Origin: CADEDH01 sp965263455
GTDB taxonomy: Bacteria; Actinomycetota; Acidimicrobiia; Acidimicrobiales; SZUA-35
DNA length: 64,000 bases
Direction of reading: 5' to 3'
Assembly (NCBI GenBank): GCA_965263455.1
Contig: CBDHHN010000004.1
Coordinates: 3,546,204-3,610,203 of the forward strand
Shown here: positions 19,510 through 29,112 of the stretch, one piece after another
Position numbering within the stretch: the first letter of the stretch is position 1
Layout: each line of letters opens with the position of its first letter
Program-made: the position numbers and the translations under genes
The notes under the pieces: generated by a model
Told to the model about the DNA's origin: nothing
The model's database searches: none
What the model saw: only the letters and a program-made list of their open reading frames with translations

Positions 19510-19971
19510 TCACGGCGACGAGGGAGTCAGCAGCGTGGTCGAGGTGTAGTCCTTGGCCGGACCGTGCACGATCCACCGTTCGTGGAAACGGCCGTGGGGG
19601 TCGAGATGGACGAGGCCCCGGTAGCGATCGGCGCCGCAGTCGTGCACGACCTCGGCCCCGCCGCCCGTCAACTCGGTCAGCGACAGGAGGTAGAAGAACC
19701 GACCGTCGGCGAAATGGATCGAGGCGGCCGGGGCGGTAGCGGGGCCGTCGAGGGCCCGGAACAGCAACGATCGGGAGGATGGCAGCGAGGCCCCGGCGAC
19801 GGTCAGGGTCGCCTCCTCCCGGTAGCCGAGGGCGGTCGGGTCGCCCGGGTCACGTCCCCACCGGGCCCGACCGGTGACCTCGGCCCGCTGGCCGCTGTGG
19901 CGCAGGTCGATGGTCCGGCTCAGGATCCACGGCCCGCGGGTCAGGATGTCGAACACGGTGCCGCCGTCCAC
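19510..19971 (-). CDS. DUF6314 family protein
   Basis: About 153 residues. The opening FDILTRGPWILSRTIDLRHSGQRAEVTGRARW, the central HFADGRFFYLLSL and the end FHERWIVHGPAKDYTSTTLL fit the DUF6314 pattern (a lipocalin-like beta barrel of unknown function). Possible starts are TTG 19989, GTG 19971 and GTG 19956; 19971 has a weak GGGA upstream. It follows the small lipoprotein gene on the same strand. Confidence 0.65.
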   Translation of the reverse strand: MDGGTVFDILTRGPWILSRTIDLRHSGQRAEVTGRARWGRDPGDPTALGYREEATLTVAGASLPSSRSLLFRALDGPATAPAASIHFADGRFFYLLSLTELTGGGAEVVHDCGADRYRGLVHLDPHGRFHERWIVHGPAKDYTSTTLLTPSSP

Positions 19972-20017
19972 GGTCCCAGCGTGCCACAACCCGAGCGGGC
20001 CTCGGAGGGGGTCGACC

Positions 20018-20233
20018 TCAGCGTTCGGGGCCGGGGGTCAGCGCGCCCAGTTGCTTGAGGCCGGTCGACTGGTGGCGGGCCACGGTGGCCCCGGTCGGGC
20101 CGGGTCCGACCTCGGCCTCGTCGACGGGAGCCGAGGTGCAGGCGGCAACGGCGGCCAGGAGCAGGAGCACGAGGGCGGGAACGGAGGCGGTCGGGGTGCG
20201 CCGGGAGGCGCCGACGGAAGGTGCGACGGGCAT
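20018..20233 (-). CDS. small lipoprotein
   Basis: 71 residues. A hydrophobic segment ALVLLLLAAVAAC gives a lipobox with Cys near residue 32. The mature part is only about 40 residues and has no recognisable domain. TAGAGA lies 4 nt before the ATG. It could be a short exported peptide or the degraded remnant of a longer lipoprotein. Confidence 0.5.
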   Translation of the reverse strand: MPVAPSVGASRRTPTASVPALVLLLLAAVAACTSAPVDEAEVGPGPTGATVARHQSTGLKQLGALTPGPER

Positions 20234-20354
20234 CGGGTCTCTACGGGTCGGAGGGCGGGAAGCCCTCGGTCGTCACCGGTCCCGGGATCCCCGGACCGGT
20301 CGCCGCCTGCGCCGGGGCCGATGCTACCGGTGGCCCCGGGTCGAGCGGGGGTTG

Positions 20355-21725
20355 TCACCGCAGCGCGTTGATGATGGTGGTGATGTCGTCGGATGTGGTC
20401 CGAGGGTTCACGAAACAGAAGCGGTACACGGGTGCGCCCCGGTGGCGGCTGGGGACGACGAAGGCGGTCCCGTCGGCCAGCATCTCCTCGGTCCGGACCC
20501 GGTACTGCTCGGCGTCCCACCCGATGCGCTCGAAGACCACGATGCTCAGCTGGGGCTCGTGGACCAGGCGCAGGTGGTCGGCCTCCTCGACCAGGTCGGC
20601 CGCGGTCCGGGCCAGGTCGATGGTGGCGGCCACCGCCTCGGCGTAGGCGTCGGTGCCGTGGGTGGCGAGCGAGAACCAGAACGGCAGGCCCCGGGCTCGA
20701 CGGGTCAGGTGGATGGCGAAGTCGGACGGGTTCCAATTGCCGTACCGGTCGAGGAACTCCAGGTACCCGGCCTCCTGGGCGTGGGCCGCCCGGCCCTGGG
20801 CCGGATCCCGCCACAGCAGGGCGCAGCAGTCGAAGGGGGCGAACAGCCACTTGTGGGGATCGATGATGACCGAGTCGGCGTGTTCGATGCCGTCGAACCG
20901 GGGCCGCTCGGAGGCCACGGTGAGGGCGGCCCCGCCGTAGGCGGCGTCGACGTGGAAGAACACCCCACGCTCCCGGCACAGGGCTCCGATCCCGGCCAGA
21001 TCGTCGATGATGCCGAGGTTGGTGGTCCCGGCGGTGGCCACCACCCCGGCCACCCGATCGCCCTCGGCGTCGAGGGCGGCGGCGACGGCGTCGGCCGTGA
21101 GCCGAAGGTCCGGACCGGTGGGGCAGGCCACGATCTCGGCGTCCATCACCTCGGCCGCCGACGGGACCGAGGAGTGGGCGGCATCGGAGGTGACGAAGGC
21201 CCAGCGCGCCGGCCGGGGCCGCCCGGCCGCCTCCAGCCGGGCGGCGGCCGCGGTGCGGGCGCCGGCCATGGCCGACAGGTTGCCCACGGTTCCGCCCGGC
21301 ACGAACACGCCGCCGGCCGAGTCGGGCAGGGCGCACAGGTCGGCCAGCCACCGCAGCGCCTCGTTCTCGGCGTGGACGGCGCCGGCCCCCTCCATCCACG
21401 ATCCGCCGTAGATGGACGACGCCCCGACCACCAGGTCGAACAGGGCGGCGGATTCGGTGGGGGCGGCCGGCACGAACGACAGGTAGCGGGTGTAGTCGAC
21501 CGACAGACAGGCCGGGTTCAGCACCTCGGCGAACAGCCGCAGCGCCTCGGCCCCCCCGATGCCCTCGGGGGTGACGGTCGGCCCGCAGGCGGCGGCCAGT
21601 TCGGCCTCGGTCCGGGGATGACCGAGGGGGATCGGGTCGAGTCGGGTCCGGTGGCGGACGAAGGCGGCGATGTCGTCGGCCAGGTCCTCGATCTCGGTGG
21701 TGTGGATGTGCATGCCGTCGGGCAT
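20355..21725 (-). CDS. PLP-dependent group II amino acid decarboxylase
   Basis: 456 residues, normal for aromatic-amino-acid, diaminobutyrate or tyrosine decarboxylases. The cofactor Lys is in DPHKWLF (about residue 292), with HVDAAYGG (the Asp that binds the pyridine N) and TVGNLSAMAGAR upstream. RYLSFVPAAPTESAALFDLV is the usual substrate-binding N-terminal region. The ATG at 21725 is preceded by AGGAGG at 4 nt. It is the third gene of a minus-strand unit behind a GlnX-like sensor and a PotD-like binding protein, which suggests its substrate or amine product relates to what that system senses. The substrate cannot be set from the sequence. Confidence 0.85.
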   Translation of the reverse strand: MPDGMHIHTTEIEDLADDIAAFVRHRTRLDPIPLGHPRTEAELAAACGPTVTPEGIGGAEALRLFAEVLNPACLSVDYTRYLSFVPAAPTESAALFDLVVGASSIYGGSWMEGAGAVHAENEALRWLADLCALPDSAGGVFVPGGTVGNLSAMAGARTAAAARLEAAGRPRPARWAFVTSDAAHSSVPSAAEVMDAEIVACPTGPDLRLTADAVAAALDAEGDRVAGVVATAGTTNLGIIDDLAGIGALCRERGVFFHVDAAYGGAALTVASERPRFDGIEHADSVIIDPHKWLFAPFDCCALLWRDPAQGRAAHAQEAGYLEFLDRYGNWNPSDFAIHLTRRARGLPFWFSLATHGTDAYAEAVAATIDLARTAADLVEEADHLRLVHEPQLSIVVFERIGWDAEQYRVRTEEMLADGTAFVVPSRHRGAPVYRFCFVNPRTTSDDITTIINALR

Positions 21726-21762
21726 CAGGCCTCCTGGGCGGGTTCGGACGGCCCGGGCCCGG

Positions 21763-22938
21763 TCACGGCTCCAGGAGCGAACCGAACTCGTCGTCGATGG
21801 CGGTTTCGACGTCGGGGTCGAGCCCGCCCCAGGTGAAGAGCCGGTTCCGGGTGGCGTCGTCGGGGAACAGGATCGGATCGTCGGCCAGGGCGGCCAGGCT
21901 GCCGCCGAGTCGCCGGAGCTCGTCCTGGACCCCCAGTACCGGGGAGATGAACTGGACGAAGCCGGTGATGCGGGCCGCGTTGACCGGGTCGTACACGTAG
22001 TCCATGAAGCGTCCGGCGGCGGCCACGTTGGCCGCACCCGACGGGATGACCATGGTGTCGAACCACTGGATGGCGCCCTCGTCGGGGATCACGAACTCCA
22101 GGTCGGGTCGCCGCCGACGGAGGCCGGCGGCGTCGCCCGACCAGGCCATGGCCGCGGCCAGGGTGCCGTCGGCCAGGAGATCGGTGAACTCGTTGAAGGT
22201 CACGGCCCCGACCTGGCCCGAGACCACCGCCTCGGTCACCCGGTCGAGCCCGGCCCGGGCCGCGGCCTCGGTCGGCCGCGACGGATCGTCGCCGTTGGCC
22301 AACATGACCAGGCCCACCGCTTCCCGCATCTCACCGATGAATCCGACCCGGCCGGCCAGGTCCGGGTCGAACAGGTCCTCGACCGAGGTCAGGGGGCGGC
22401 CGGTCAGGGCCGGGTCGTAGGCGATGCCGGTGATGCCGGCCTGCCACGGCATCTGGAACCGGGAGCCGCGGTCCCAGCCGTTGGTCAGGTACTGGGGGTC
22501 GAGGTTCACGTGGTTGGGGATGACCTCGATGGGCAGTGGCTCGGCCTGACCGGCGGCGATCATCTGGGCCGCCCGCCAGTTGGTGGGGACCACGATGTCG
22601 TAGGCGGGGACGTCGGCCTCGATGGCGTTGGCCACCACCAGGTCCCAACCGTCGTAGTTGTCGGTGTAGTCGGCCAGGTACTCGACCTGGATCCCGGCCT
22701 CGGCCGCCACCGCCTCCAGGGTCCCGCCGGCGTCGGTGTCGATGTAGTCCGGCCAATTGAGCATGGTGAGCGAACGGTCGCCGCCCAGGTCGAAGCTCGG
22801 GGCCCGGCCGGCGTCGCTCCCGCCACAGCCGACCACGGTCAGGGCGCCCAGCCCGGCCAGGAACGAGCGGCGGCTCAGGGGCCGCGGCCCGGCCGGGGAC
22901 GGGATGGGGGAGGGCGAGGGGCGACGGGGCAACGACAT
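21763..22938 (-). CDS. PotD-like polyamine-type binding lipoprotein, no transporter genes beside it
   Basis: 391 residues. A Tat signal with the twin Arg at residues 23-24 (LSRRSFLAGLGALTVVGC) also has a lipobox (Cys38). The mature protein matches PotD/PotF: LTMLNWPDYIDTD, then YDIVVPTNWRAAQMIAAGQAEPL, WDRGSRFQMPWQAGITGIAYD and MAWSGDAAG. AGGAGGG precedes the ATG. No PotA, PotB or PotC lies nearby. Instead the gene follows a GlnX-like sensor by 13 bp, where mycobacteria have the amino-acid-binding GlnH. I infer a sensory role: binding of a polyamine or similar cation outside the cell and signalling through the membrane protein. Confidence 0.85.
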   Translation of the reverse strand: MSLPRRPSPSPIPSPAGPRPLSRRSFLAGLGALTVVGCGGSDAGRAPSFDLGGDRSLTMLNWPDYIDTDAGGTLEAVAAEAGIQVEYLADYTDNYDGWDLVVANAIEADVPAYDIVVPTNWRAAQMIAAGQAEPLPIEVIPNHVNLDPQYLTNGWDRGSRFQMPWQAGITGIAYDPALTGRPLTSVEDLFDPDLAGRVGFIGEMREAVGLVMLANGDDPSRPTEAAARAGLDRVTEAVVSGQVGAVTFNEFTDLLADGTLAAAMAWSGDAAGLRRRRPDLEFVIPDEGAIQWFDTMVIPSGAANVAAAGRFMDYVYDPVNAARITGFVQFISPVLGVQDELRRLGGSLAALADDPILFPDDATRNRLFTWGGLDPDVETAIDDEFGSLLEP

Positions 22939-22951
22939 CGGACGGACCCTC

Positions 22952-24298
22952 CTAGCTGTACTCGCCGAGACGGCGCTGGATCCCGGCCACGGCGGCCAGG
23001 GCGGCCAGGGCGGGCAGGGCCACGGCCACGAACGGCAGCCAACGGACGGCGTCGGCCGCCCCGTCGACCCCGTCGGTGAACTGGCGCCGGTTGTCGGACA
23101 GGACGGCCTCGATCGAGGTGTTGAGCCCGTTGAAGGTGGACAGGCCCTCGCCCTGGAAGGCGGCCACGGCCTCGTCGGTGGCGCCGCGGTCGGCCAGGTC
23201 GGTGATGGTGACGGTGGCCGCCCGGTACCGGTCGAGTCGGACCTGGAGGGCCTGCGCCGCCGCCTCCTCCCGGGTCGAGTCGGCCCCGGCGGCCAGGATC
23301 TCGGCGTCGGCCACCAGCCGGTCGAGGGGCTCGCTGATCCCGGCCCGATCGCGGTCGCCCAGGAGGCGGAGACTGAGGCCGGTCTGGACCTCGTTGGCCG
23401 CGGCCTGGAGGCGGGACGTGGTGACGATGGCCTGGTAGCCGCCGTCGTCGGCGTTGGCCAGGGCCGACCCCCGGGCCCCGGAACCGGCCAGGGTCCACAC
23501 CACGGTGGCGGCCACGAGGAGCGTGGCCGCGGCCAGGCCGGGGTTCACCAGCCGGTTGGTGAGCGCCACCATGCGGAACTGGATCCACCCCAGCAGGGCC
23601 AGGGCGGCCAGACCCACGAGCACGGCCCCGATGGTCCACAGCCGGCCTGCCGCCGACCGCTCGTCGAAGGCGTCCTGGCCCGCGGCCGTGACGGCGGCGA
23701 CCGAGGCCGCCACCTCGGTCCCGGTCAGGTCGAGAGCGGCTCGCAGATCGTCGACCGCGGCGTCGTCGCCGGCCAGTGCGGCCGTGCGGGAGGCCTCGAT
23801 GGTGCCGCTGTAGTCGGTCAGGGCGACGGCGACGTCCTGCAGGTCGCGGTGGCCCTCGGGGTCGTCGCCGATGAGCGAGGCGACCTGCTCCAGCTGCTCG
23901 GCCGACCGGGCCCGGGCCTCCAGGTAGGCCACCCGGCGCTGCCGGTCCTCGGCCCCGGTCGTGGTGGCCAGGAAGGCGGCGGTGGCGTTGGAGTTGGCCT
24001 CGGCCACCGCGGCCGACAGGCCCTGGACCGCGATCAGCGAGGGGGCCACCTCGTCGCGGACGGTACCGGTCGAGGAGCGCAGCACGATGGCGGCCACCAC
24101 CCCGATCACGGCCAACAGGGTGAGGACGGCCACCACGAGCACGGCCTGCACCCGGTACCAACCGGGGGTGGTCGCCGTACTCCAGGACGGGACCCGATCC
24201 CCCGATGCCGGAGCCCCGACCGAGGCCGCCGCCGTGGCCGCCGGGGACGGACCGGGGGGCGCCGGGGTGGCCGGTGGGGGAGGGGTGACCGTGGACAT
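22952..24298 (-). CDS. GlnX-like four-TM membrane sensor
   Basis: 448 residues. A Pro/Ala-rich cytoplasmic N-terminus (1-48) leads to TM1 (about 49-73), an extracytoplasmic four-helix-type domain, two central TM helices (LWTIGAVLVGLAALALLGW and LAAATLLVAATVVWTLAG), a second helical extracytoplasmic domain and TM4 (LPFVAVALPALAALAAVAG). The duplicated helical-bundle arrangement resembles MCP-type ligand sensors and the mycobacterial GlnX protein that links GlnH to PknG. It is the first gene of its operon and lies divergent (80 bp) to the PknG unit, which supports the assignment. No catalytic domain is present. Confidence 0.78.
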   Translation of the reverse strand: MSTVTPPPPATPAPPGPSPAATAAASVGAPASGDRVPSWSTATTPGWYRVQAVLVVAVLTLLAVIGVVAAIVLRSSTGTVRDEVAPSLIAVQGLSAAVAEANSNATAAFLATTTGAEDRQRRVAYLEARARSAEQLEQVASLIGDDPEGHRDLQDVAVALTDYSGTIEASRTAALAGDDAAVDDLRAALDLTGTEVAASVAAVTAAGQDAFDERSAAGRLWTIGAVLVGLAALALLGWIQFRMVALTNRLVNPGLAAATLLVAATVVWTLAGSGARGSALANADDGGYQAIVTTSRLQAAANEVQTGLSLRLLGDRDRAGISEPLDRLVADAEILAAGADSTREEAAAQALQVRLDRYRAATVTITDLADRGATDEAVAAFQGEGLSTFNGLNTSIEAVLSDNRRQFTDGVDGAADAVRWLPFVAVALPALAALAAVAGIQRRLGEYS

Positions 24299-24364
24299 GA
24301 CGTGGTCAGACTAGAGGGTGGTCCGCCCGCCTGCCGTTCTCCCTGGCCAAGGGGCCGCGCTGAC

Positions 24365-24378
24365 TACACTCGGCCCCG
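24365..24378 (+). promoter_or_regulatory. -10 hexamer for the kinase operon, leaderless start
   Basis: TACACT at 24365-24370 stands 8 nt before the GTG at 24379 with no Shine-Dalgarno, so the mRNA probably begins at or next to the start codon. No clear -35 element was seen. Confidence 0.5.
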
Positions 24379-25581
24379 GTGGCCAACGATCGGTACAACC
24401 CGTCGCCCCCTCCACCGGTCGCCGGCGATCCCCTGGTCGCGTTGACGAGTCTGGAGCGGGCCGTGCGCGGCCTGCGGGCCGATCTCGGCGACCTGGAGCA
24501 GTCGCCCTCGTTCCTGATGCTGGCCGCCGACGACCCCGGGGCCATGACGGCCACCCGGCTCGGGGCGTCCGGCGTCGAGTCGGTCGACCTGTGGCCCCTG
24601 CTGGAGTCGGCCGGTACCGCCCTGGCCGAGATTCGCCTGGAGGTCGACCTCCACCCCACCGACGAGGCCCGGGCCCGGGTCGCCGGGCCCGAACTGGCCC
24701 GGCCCCGGGTCGGGGGTCCCGCATCCTGGCCCGGCACCCACACCGTGGCCGAGACGGTGGTCGAGGTGCGGCGCCGACTCGACGCCGTGCAGCCGCTCGT
24801 GGCCGAGGTCGACGAGCTGTGGCGGTCGATCCTGCCCCGGGTCGACGCGGCGTCGGCCAGCCTGGCCCGGCTCCGGGCCGAGATGGACGAGCTGGGGGTG
24901 CCCGAGCCCCTGATCGGTCGGGCCGAGGCCCTCGCCGCCGACCTGCGGGAACGGCTGGTGGGCGATCCGTTGGCGGTGGTGGCGGCCGACGGCGATCGGC
25001 TCGACGCCCTGGTGGCCGAGGCGGCGGGTCAGGTCGCCCGGCAGGCCGCCGGTCACGAGTCGCTGGCCGACGACCTGGCCCGGGCCGAGGAGCTCCTGGC
25101 CGAGCTCCGGCTCCTCCGGGCCCGGGCCGTTGCGGCCGGGACCGAAGCCCGGACCAAGGTCGCCGGTGACCACGAGCTGGTCCGGGTGCCGTCGGTCGCC
25201 GTGCTCGACGGGCCCGGCGGTCTGGCCGAGCGGCTGGACCGGGTCCTGGGCCGGCCCGGGACCGGGGCCGAGGGCGCCCGCCCGGCCCTGGGCTGGAATC
25301 AGCAGCGGGGCCTGCTCGACGCCTGGCTCGGTCAGGCCGACCGCCTCCGGGATCAGCTCCGTCGGGCCCTCGACGCCAACCGGGGCCCGCTGGAGCTGCG
25401 GGACGAGCTTCGTGGCCGACTGCAGGCGTATCAGGCCAAGATGTCGGCCGTGGGGCGAGCCGAGGACCTGACGCTGGGAGACGTGGTGGACCAGGCCCGG
25501 TCGACCCTCTACACCGCGCCCACCGACCTGGACCGGGCCCGGGATCTCATCGACGACCTGGCACGGAGGTTGCGGTCATGA
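24379..25581 (+). CDS. coiled-coil protein preceding the PknG-type kinase
   Basis: 400 residues, rich in Ala, Leu, Arg, Glu and Asp, predicted almost wholly helical (for example ALVAEAAGQVARQAAGHESL and QADRLRDQLRRALDANRGPL). No TM helix, signal peptide or catalytic motif. The stop overlaps the kinase start (ATGA), so the two are translated together. A scaffold or substrate role for the kinase system is inferred from position. The start is a leaderless GTG. Confidence 0.72.
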   Translation: MANDRYNPSPPPPVAGDPLVALTSLERAVRGLRADLGDLEQSPSFLMLAADDPGAMTATRLGASGVESVDLWPLLESAGTALAEIRLEVDLHPTDEARARVAGPELARPRVGGPASWPGTHTVAETVVEVRRRLDAVQPLVAEVDELWRSILPRVDAASASLARLRAEMDELGVPEPLIGRAEALAADLRERLVGDPLAVVAADGDRLDALVAEAAGQVARQAAGHESLADDLARAEELLAELRLLRARAVAAGTEARTKVAGDHELVRVPSVAVLDGPGGLAERLDRVLGRPGTGAEGARPALGWNQQRGLLDAWLGQADRLRDQLRRALDANRGPLELRDELRGRLQAYQAKMSAVGRAEDLTLGDVVDQARSTLYTAPTDLDRARDLIDDLARRLRS

Positions 25582-28103
25582 CGACCTGTACCGAACCGGA
25601 CTGCGGCGGCTCGATCGCCGCCGACGGCTACTGCGACACCTGCGGGGTCAAGGGGTCGGCCGGCGGGACCACGCCGACCGGCTCGTCATCCTCCGCGTCC
25701 GCTCCGGCGGCCACCCCCGCCTCCTCCCCGCCCGGGACCCCGACTCCCTCCTCGACCCCCTCCTCGACCCCGCCCCCGACCCCGGTGGCGGCCGGGTCGG
25801 CCTGCGGCCGAAACGGCTGTGACGGGACCATCGCCCCCGACGGCTACTGCGACACCTGCGGTCTGGCCGCCGCTCCGGCCCCGGTCCCATCCACCCCGGC
25901 CGCCGACCTCGGGGCCGCCCCGGCCGCCGGTGGCACCGCCCCCACCTCCACCCCGACCTTCGCCGCCCCCCGGCCGCCGACCACCTCGACCCGCCTCGGG
26001 ACCTCGGGCGGCGACGGCCCCAGCCGCCGGACCCGACGGTCCCAACGGACGGCCTCGGCCCGGACCGGGATCGGGCGGGGTCTGGTCACGGTCACCCCGA
26101 CGCCGGTGGGCGACCCGGCCGCCGCCGTCATGAGCCGGGACGAGATCGTCGAGGTGCTGGGCGAGGTACCGGAGGAGGAGCGGTTCTGCTCCAGCTGCGG
26201 TCGGGCCGTGGGTCGTGGGGCCGACGGCCGTCCGGGCCGGGTCAAGGGGTTCTGCGGTTCGTGCCGCACCCCGTTCGACTTCGTCACCAACGAGCCGTCC
26301 CTGGCGGCGGGGGAACTGGTCGGGGGTCAGTACGAGATCCTCGGGCCGCTGGCCCACGGCGGCATGGGCTGGATCTACCTCGGCCGGGACAAGGCGGTCT
26401 CCGATCGCTGGGTCGTACTCAAAGGCCTGCTCAACGAGTCCGACCCCGATGCCGTCGTGGCGGCGGTGGCCGAACGGCAGTTCCTGGCCCAGATCGAGCA
26501 CGCCAACATCGTCAACATCTACAACTTCGTCACCCACCGGGGCGCCGGCTACATCGTGATGGAGATGGTGGGGGGCGAGTCGCTCAACGCCAAGCTCAAG
26601 AAGCGGCGCCGGGCCAACGGCGGTGTCCCCGATCCGCTCCCTCCCCCCGAGGCCATGGCCTACGTGCTCGGCGTCCTGCCCGCCTTCGGCTACCTGCACG
26701 ACGCCGGGCTGGTCTACAACGACCTGAAGCCGGCCAACATCATGGCCGTGGGCGACGACGTGAAGCTGATCGACGTCGGCGCCGTCATGCGGGTCGACGA
26801 TCACTACGCCGCCATCTTCGGTACCCAGGGGTTCCAGGCCCCGGAGATGGCGACCGACGGCCCGTCGGTCGCCTCCGACCTCTACACCGTGGGCCGGACC
26901 CTGGCCGTGCTGATGCTCAACTTCGTCTACCACGACGGCCCCTACGTCCACGCCCTGCCCGGCCCCGGCGACGAACCGTTGTTCGCCCGGTGGGAGTCGC
27001 TCCACCGGTTCCTGCTCCGGGCCTGTGCCCGTCACGCCGACGACCGGTTCCAGTCGGCGGGGGAGATGGCCCAGCAGCTCACCGGCGTCCTGCGGGAGAT
27101 GGTGGCGGTGTCGAGCGGCCGCCCCCGGGCCGGTGCCTCGACCCTGTTCGACGGCGACCAGCTGGTGCACCTGCTCACGGCCTCGGCCGACGCCTACGAC
27201 GTCGACCGGCCCGACTGGCGGGTCCTGCCGTCGAGCCGGGTCGATCCCGACCACGCCGCCGCCCCGTTCCTGGCCGCCCTCCCCGAGCACGATCCCGAAC
27301 GGGCCCTGGCCCTGCTCGACCGGGGCCTGGCCGAGGGCCAGGTCGAGGCCGGGAACGAGACCTCCATCCACCGGGCCCGCCAACTCGTCCGCCTGGGGGC
27401 CGATCCGGAGCAGGACCTGGCGGCGGTCGAGGCCGACGACCCGTGGGACTGGCGGGTCCGCTGGTATCGGGCCCTCCACCTGCTGCGCCACGGCGACGCC
27501 GTCGCCGCCGCCGATCGCTTCAGCGACGTGTGGACCGAGCTGCCGGGGGAGAGCGCGCCGAAACTCGCCGTCGCCCTGGCGGCCGAGCAGGCGGGCGAGC
27601 ACGTCCGGGCGGCCCAGGTCTACGAGCTGGTCATCTCGGCCGACGCGTCCTACGTGTCGGCCGCCTTCGGGCTGGCCCGCTGCCGCCGGGTCCTGGGCCA
27701 GGGTGACGGCGTGGTCGAGGCCCTCGATCGGGTTCCCGCCAGCTCCGCCGCCCACTACGATGCCCAGGTGGCCACGGTGCGGGCCCTGGTGGGACCCGAG
27801 GGTGGTCAGGTGTCGCTCGACGACCTCAAGGCGGCCTCGGCCGCCATCGAACGGCTCCAGCTCGACACGGCCGAGCGGGCGGCGCTCTCGGCCGACGTCT
27901 ACTCGCGGACCCTGGACGGCCTGGCCGCGGGCGCCATCGACCGGGGCGCCGGCTCGGTGCTCGGGGTCGAGGTCGACGAACGGGCCCTGCGCGAGGGCAT
28001 CGAGGGTACCTACCGGGCCCTGGCCCGCTTGACCGACGATCCGGCCCGCCGGATCGAGCTGATCGACCGGGCCAATCGCGTCCGACCCCGGAGCCTGTTC
28101 TGA
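25578..28103 (+). CDS. pknG: PknG-type serine/threonine protein kinase with zinc ribbons and TPR tail
   Basis: 841 residues. Two short Cys repeats open the protein (CGGSIAADGYCDTCG and CDGTIAPDGYCDTCG), then a Pro/Thr-rich linker. A rubredoxin-like pair follows (FCSSCG near residue 203, FCGSC near 225). The kinase domain (about 250-520) has PLAHGGMGWIYLGRDK, the Lys in WVVLKG, YNDLKPANIM in place of HRD (as in mycobacterial PknG), DVG instead of DFG and GTQGFQAPEM. The rest (about 590-830) is TPR-like helices. In mycobacteria PknG phosphorylates an FHA protein (GarA/OdhI) to control glutamate and TCA flux. Here an FHA protein is encoded three genes on. No TM helix: cytoplasmic. Confidence 0.9.
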   Translation: MTTCTEPDCGGSIAADGYCDTCGVKGSAGGTTPTGSSSSASAPAATPASSPPGTPTPSSTPSSTPPPTPVAAGSACGRNGCDGTIAPDGYCDTCGLAAAPAPVPSTPAADLGAAPAAGGTAPTSTPTFAAPRPPTTSTRLGTSGGDGPSRRTRRSQRTASARTGIGRGLVTVTPTPVGDPAAAVMSRDEIVEVLGEVPEEERFCSSCGRAVGRGADGRPGRVKGFCGSCRTPFDFVTNEPSLAAGELVGGQYEILGPLAHGGMGWIYLGRDKAVSDRWVVLKGLLNESDPDAVVAAVAERQFLAQIEHANIVNIYNFVTHRGAGYIVMEMVGGESLNAKLKKRRRANGGVPDPLPPPEAMAYVLGVLPAFGYLHDAGLVYNDLKPANIMAVGDDVKLIDVGAVMRVDDHYAAIFGTQGFQAPEMATDGPSVASDLYTVGRTLAVLMLNFVYHDGPYVHALPGPGDEPLFARWESLHRFLLRACARHADDRFQSAGEMAQQLTGVLREMVAVSSGRPRAGASTLFDGDQLVHLLTASADAYDVDRPDWRVLPSSRVDPDHAAAPFLAALPEHDPERALALLDRGLAEGQVEAGNETSIHRARQLVRLGADPEQDLAAVEADDPWDWRVRWYRALHLLRHGDAVAAADRFSDVWTELPGESAPKLAVALAAEQAGEHVRAAQVYELVISADASYVSAAFGLARCRRVLGQGDGVVEALDRVPASSAAHYDAQVATVRALVGPEGGQVSLDDLKAASAAIERLQLDTAERAALSADVYSRTLDGLAAGAIDRGAGSVLGVEVDERALREGIEGTYRALARLTDDPARRIELIDRANRVRPRSLF

Positions 28104-28104
28104 C

Positions 28105-29103
28105 ATGAACGTCGTCGACCGACGCTGCCACTCGTGCGGCGAACCGGCCCCGGCCGGGGCCCGTTGGTGCGAGGCCTGCGGTGCCGATCTGGATCAGGTG
28201 CCGATGCCGGCCTGCGTGGCCTGTGGCGAGGCCGCGGTCGCCGCCGACGGCTACTGCGGTTCGTGCGGCCACCGCCAACCCGACCCCCGCCACCGGGCCC
28301 AGGGCGAGGCCGGCGGGGCGGTGGCCCTCACCGACCGGGGTCTGCGCCACCACGACAACGAGGACGCCTTCGCCCTGGCCGAACTGCCCGGCGGCGTGGT
28401 GCTGGTCGTGTGCGACGGTGTCTCGTCGACCGCCGGATCGGCCGATGCCTCCCAGGCGGCGGCGACGGCGGCCGCCACCGTGGTGGTGGAGTCGGTCACG
28501 GGCGACAGCGACGCCGAGACCGTGGCCGCCGTGCTGGCCCGCGCCGTCGACGCGGCCCAGGACGCGGCCGCAGCCACCGCCCACTCGGTGTCCGAGGCCG
28601 AGCGGGCGGCCGCCGTCCAACACGGGCCGCCCTCGTCGACCCTGGTGGCCGCGGTGGCCGTGGAGCGGTCGTACGGGTTGCTGGTGGTGGTGGCGTGGCT
28701 CGGTGACAGCCGGGCCTACTGGGTGGGGGCCGGCGGGGCCTCGCTGATGACCACCGACCACGAGATCGAGGGCAGCCTGGTCCGCTGGTTGGGGGCCGAC
28801 AGTGGCCGGGTGCCGCCCGACATCGTCAGCCACTCGATCACGGGTCCGGGCCGGTTGGTCCTGTGCAGCGACGGCATGTGGCGCTACGCCAAGAACCCGG
28901 CCGATCTGCAGGCCCTGGTCGCCCTGTTCGAGGCCGACGGGGTGGTCGAGGACGGCGATCTGGCCCAGCGTCTGGTCGACCACGCCATCCAGGGCGGTGG
29001 GCATGACAACATCACGGTGGCAGTCTGGTCCCGCCGGTCGGTGGGCCCGGTCCAGGGTGAGCAGAACGCGGTGGCCGAGCAGGCCCCCGTCGAGCAGGGG
29101 TAG
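28105..29103 (+). CDS. PP2C-family protein phosphatase with N-terminal zinc ribbons
   Basis: 332 residues. Two zinc-ribbon modules (CHSCGEPAPAGARWCEACG and CVACGEAAVAADGYCGSCG) precede the PP2C domain. Metal-binding acidic motifs are present: RHHDNEDAFAL, VLVVCDGVSS, AWLGDSRAYW, LVLCSDGMW and GGHDNITVAV. The second ribbon shares the ADGYC.xCG pattern with the kinase N-terminus. It starts 1 bp after the kinase stop and most likely reverses the kinase's phosphorylation. It is smaller than Streptomyces RsbU-type proteins and has no sensor domain. Confidence 0.9.
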   Translation: MNVVDRRCHSCGEPAPAGARWCEACGADLDQVPMPACVACGEAAVAADGYCGSCGHRQPDPRHRAQGEAGGAVALTDRGLRHHDNEDAFALAELPGGVVLVVCDGVSSTAGSADASQAAATAAATVVVESVTGDSDAETVAAVLARAVDAAQDAAAATAHSVSEAERAAAVQHGPPSSTLVAAVAVERSYGLLVVVAWLGDSRAYWVGAGGASLMTTDHEIEGSLVRWLGADSGRVPPDIVSHSITGPGRLVLCSDGMWRYAKNPADLQALVALFEADGVVEDGDLAQRLVDHAIQGGGHDNITVAVWSRRSVGPVQGEQNAVAEQAPVEQG

Positions 29104-29112
29104 AACAAGAGC

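Noticed and set aside
21763..22938. Reading the PotD-like gene as part of a polyamine importer
   Set aside because: No ATPase or permease genes lie next to it. The neighbours are a sensor and a decarboxylase.
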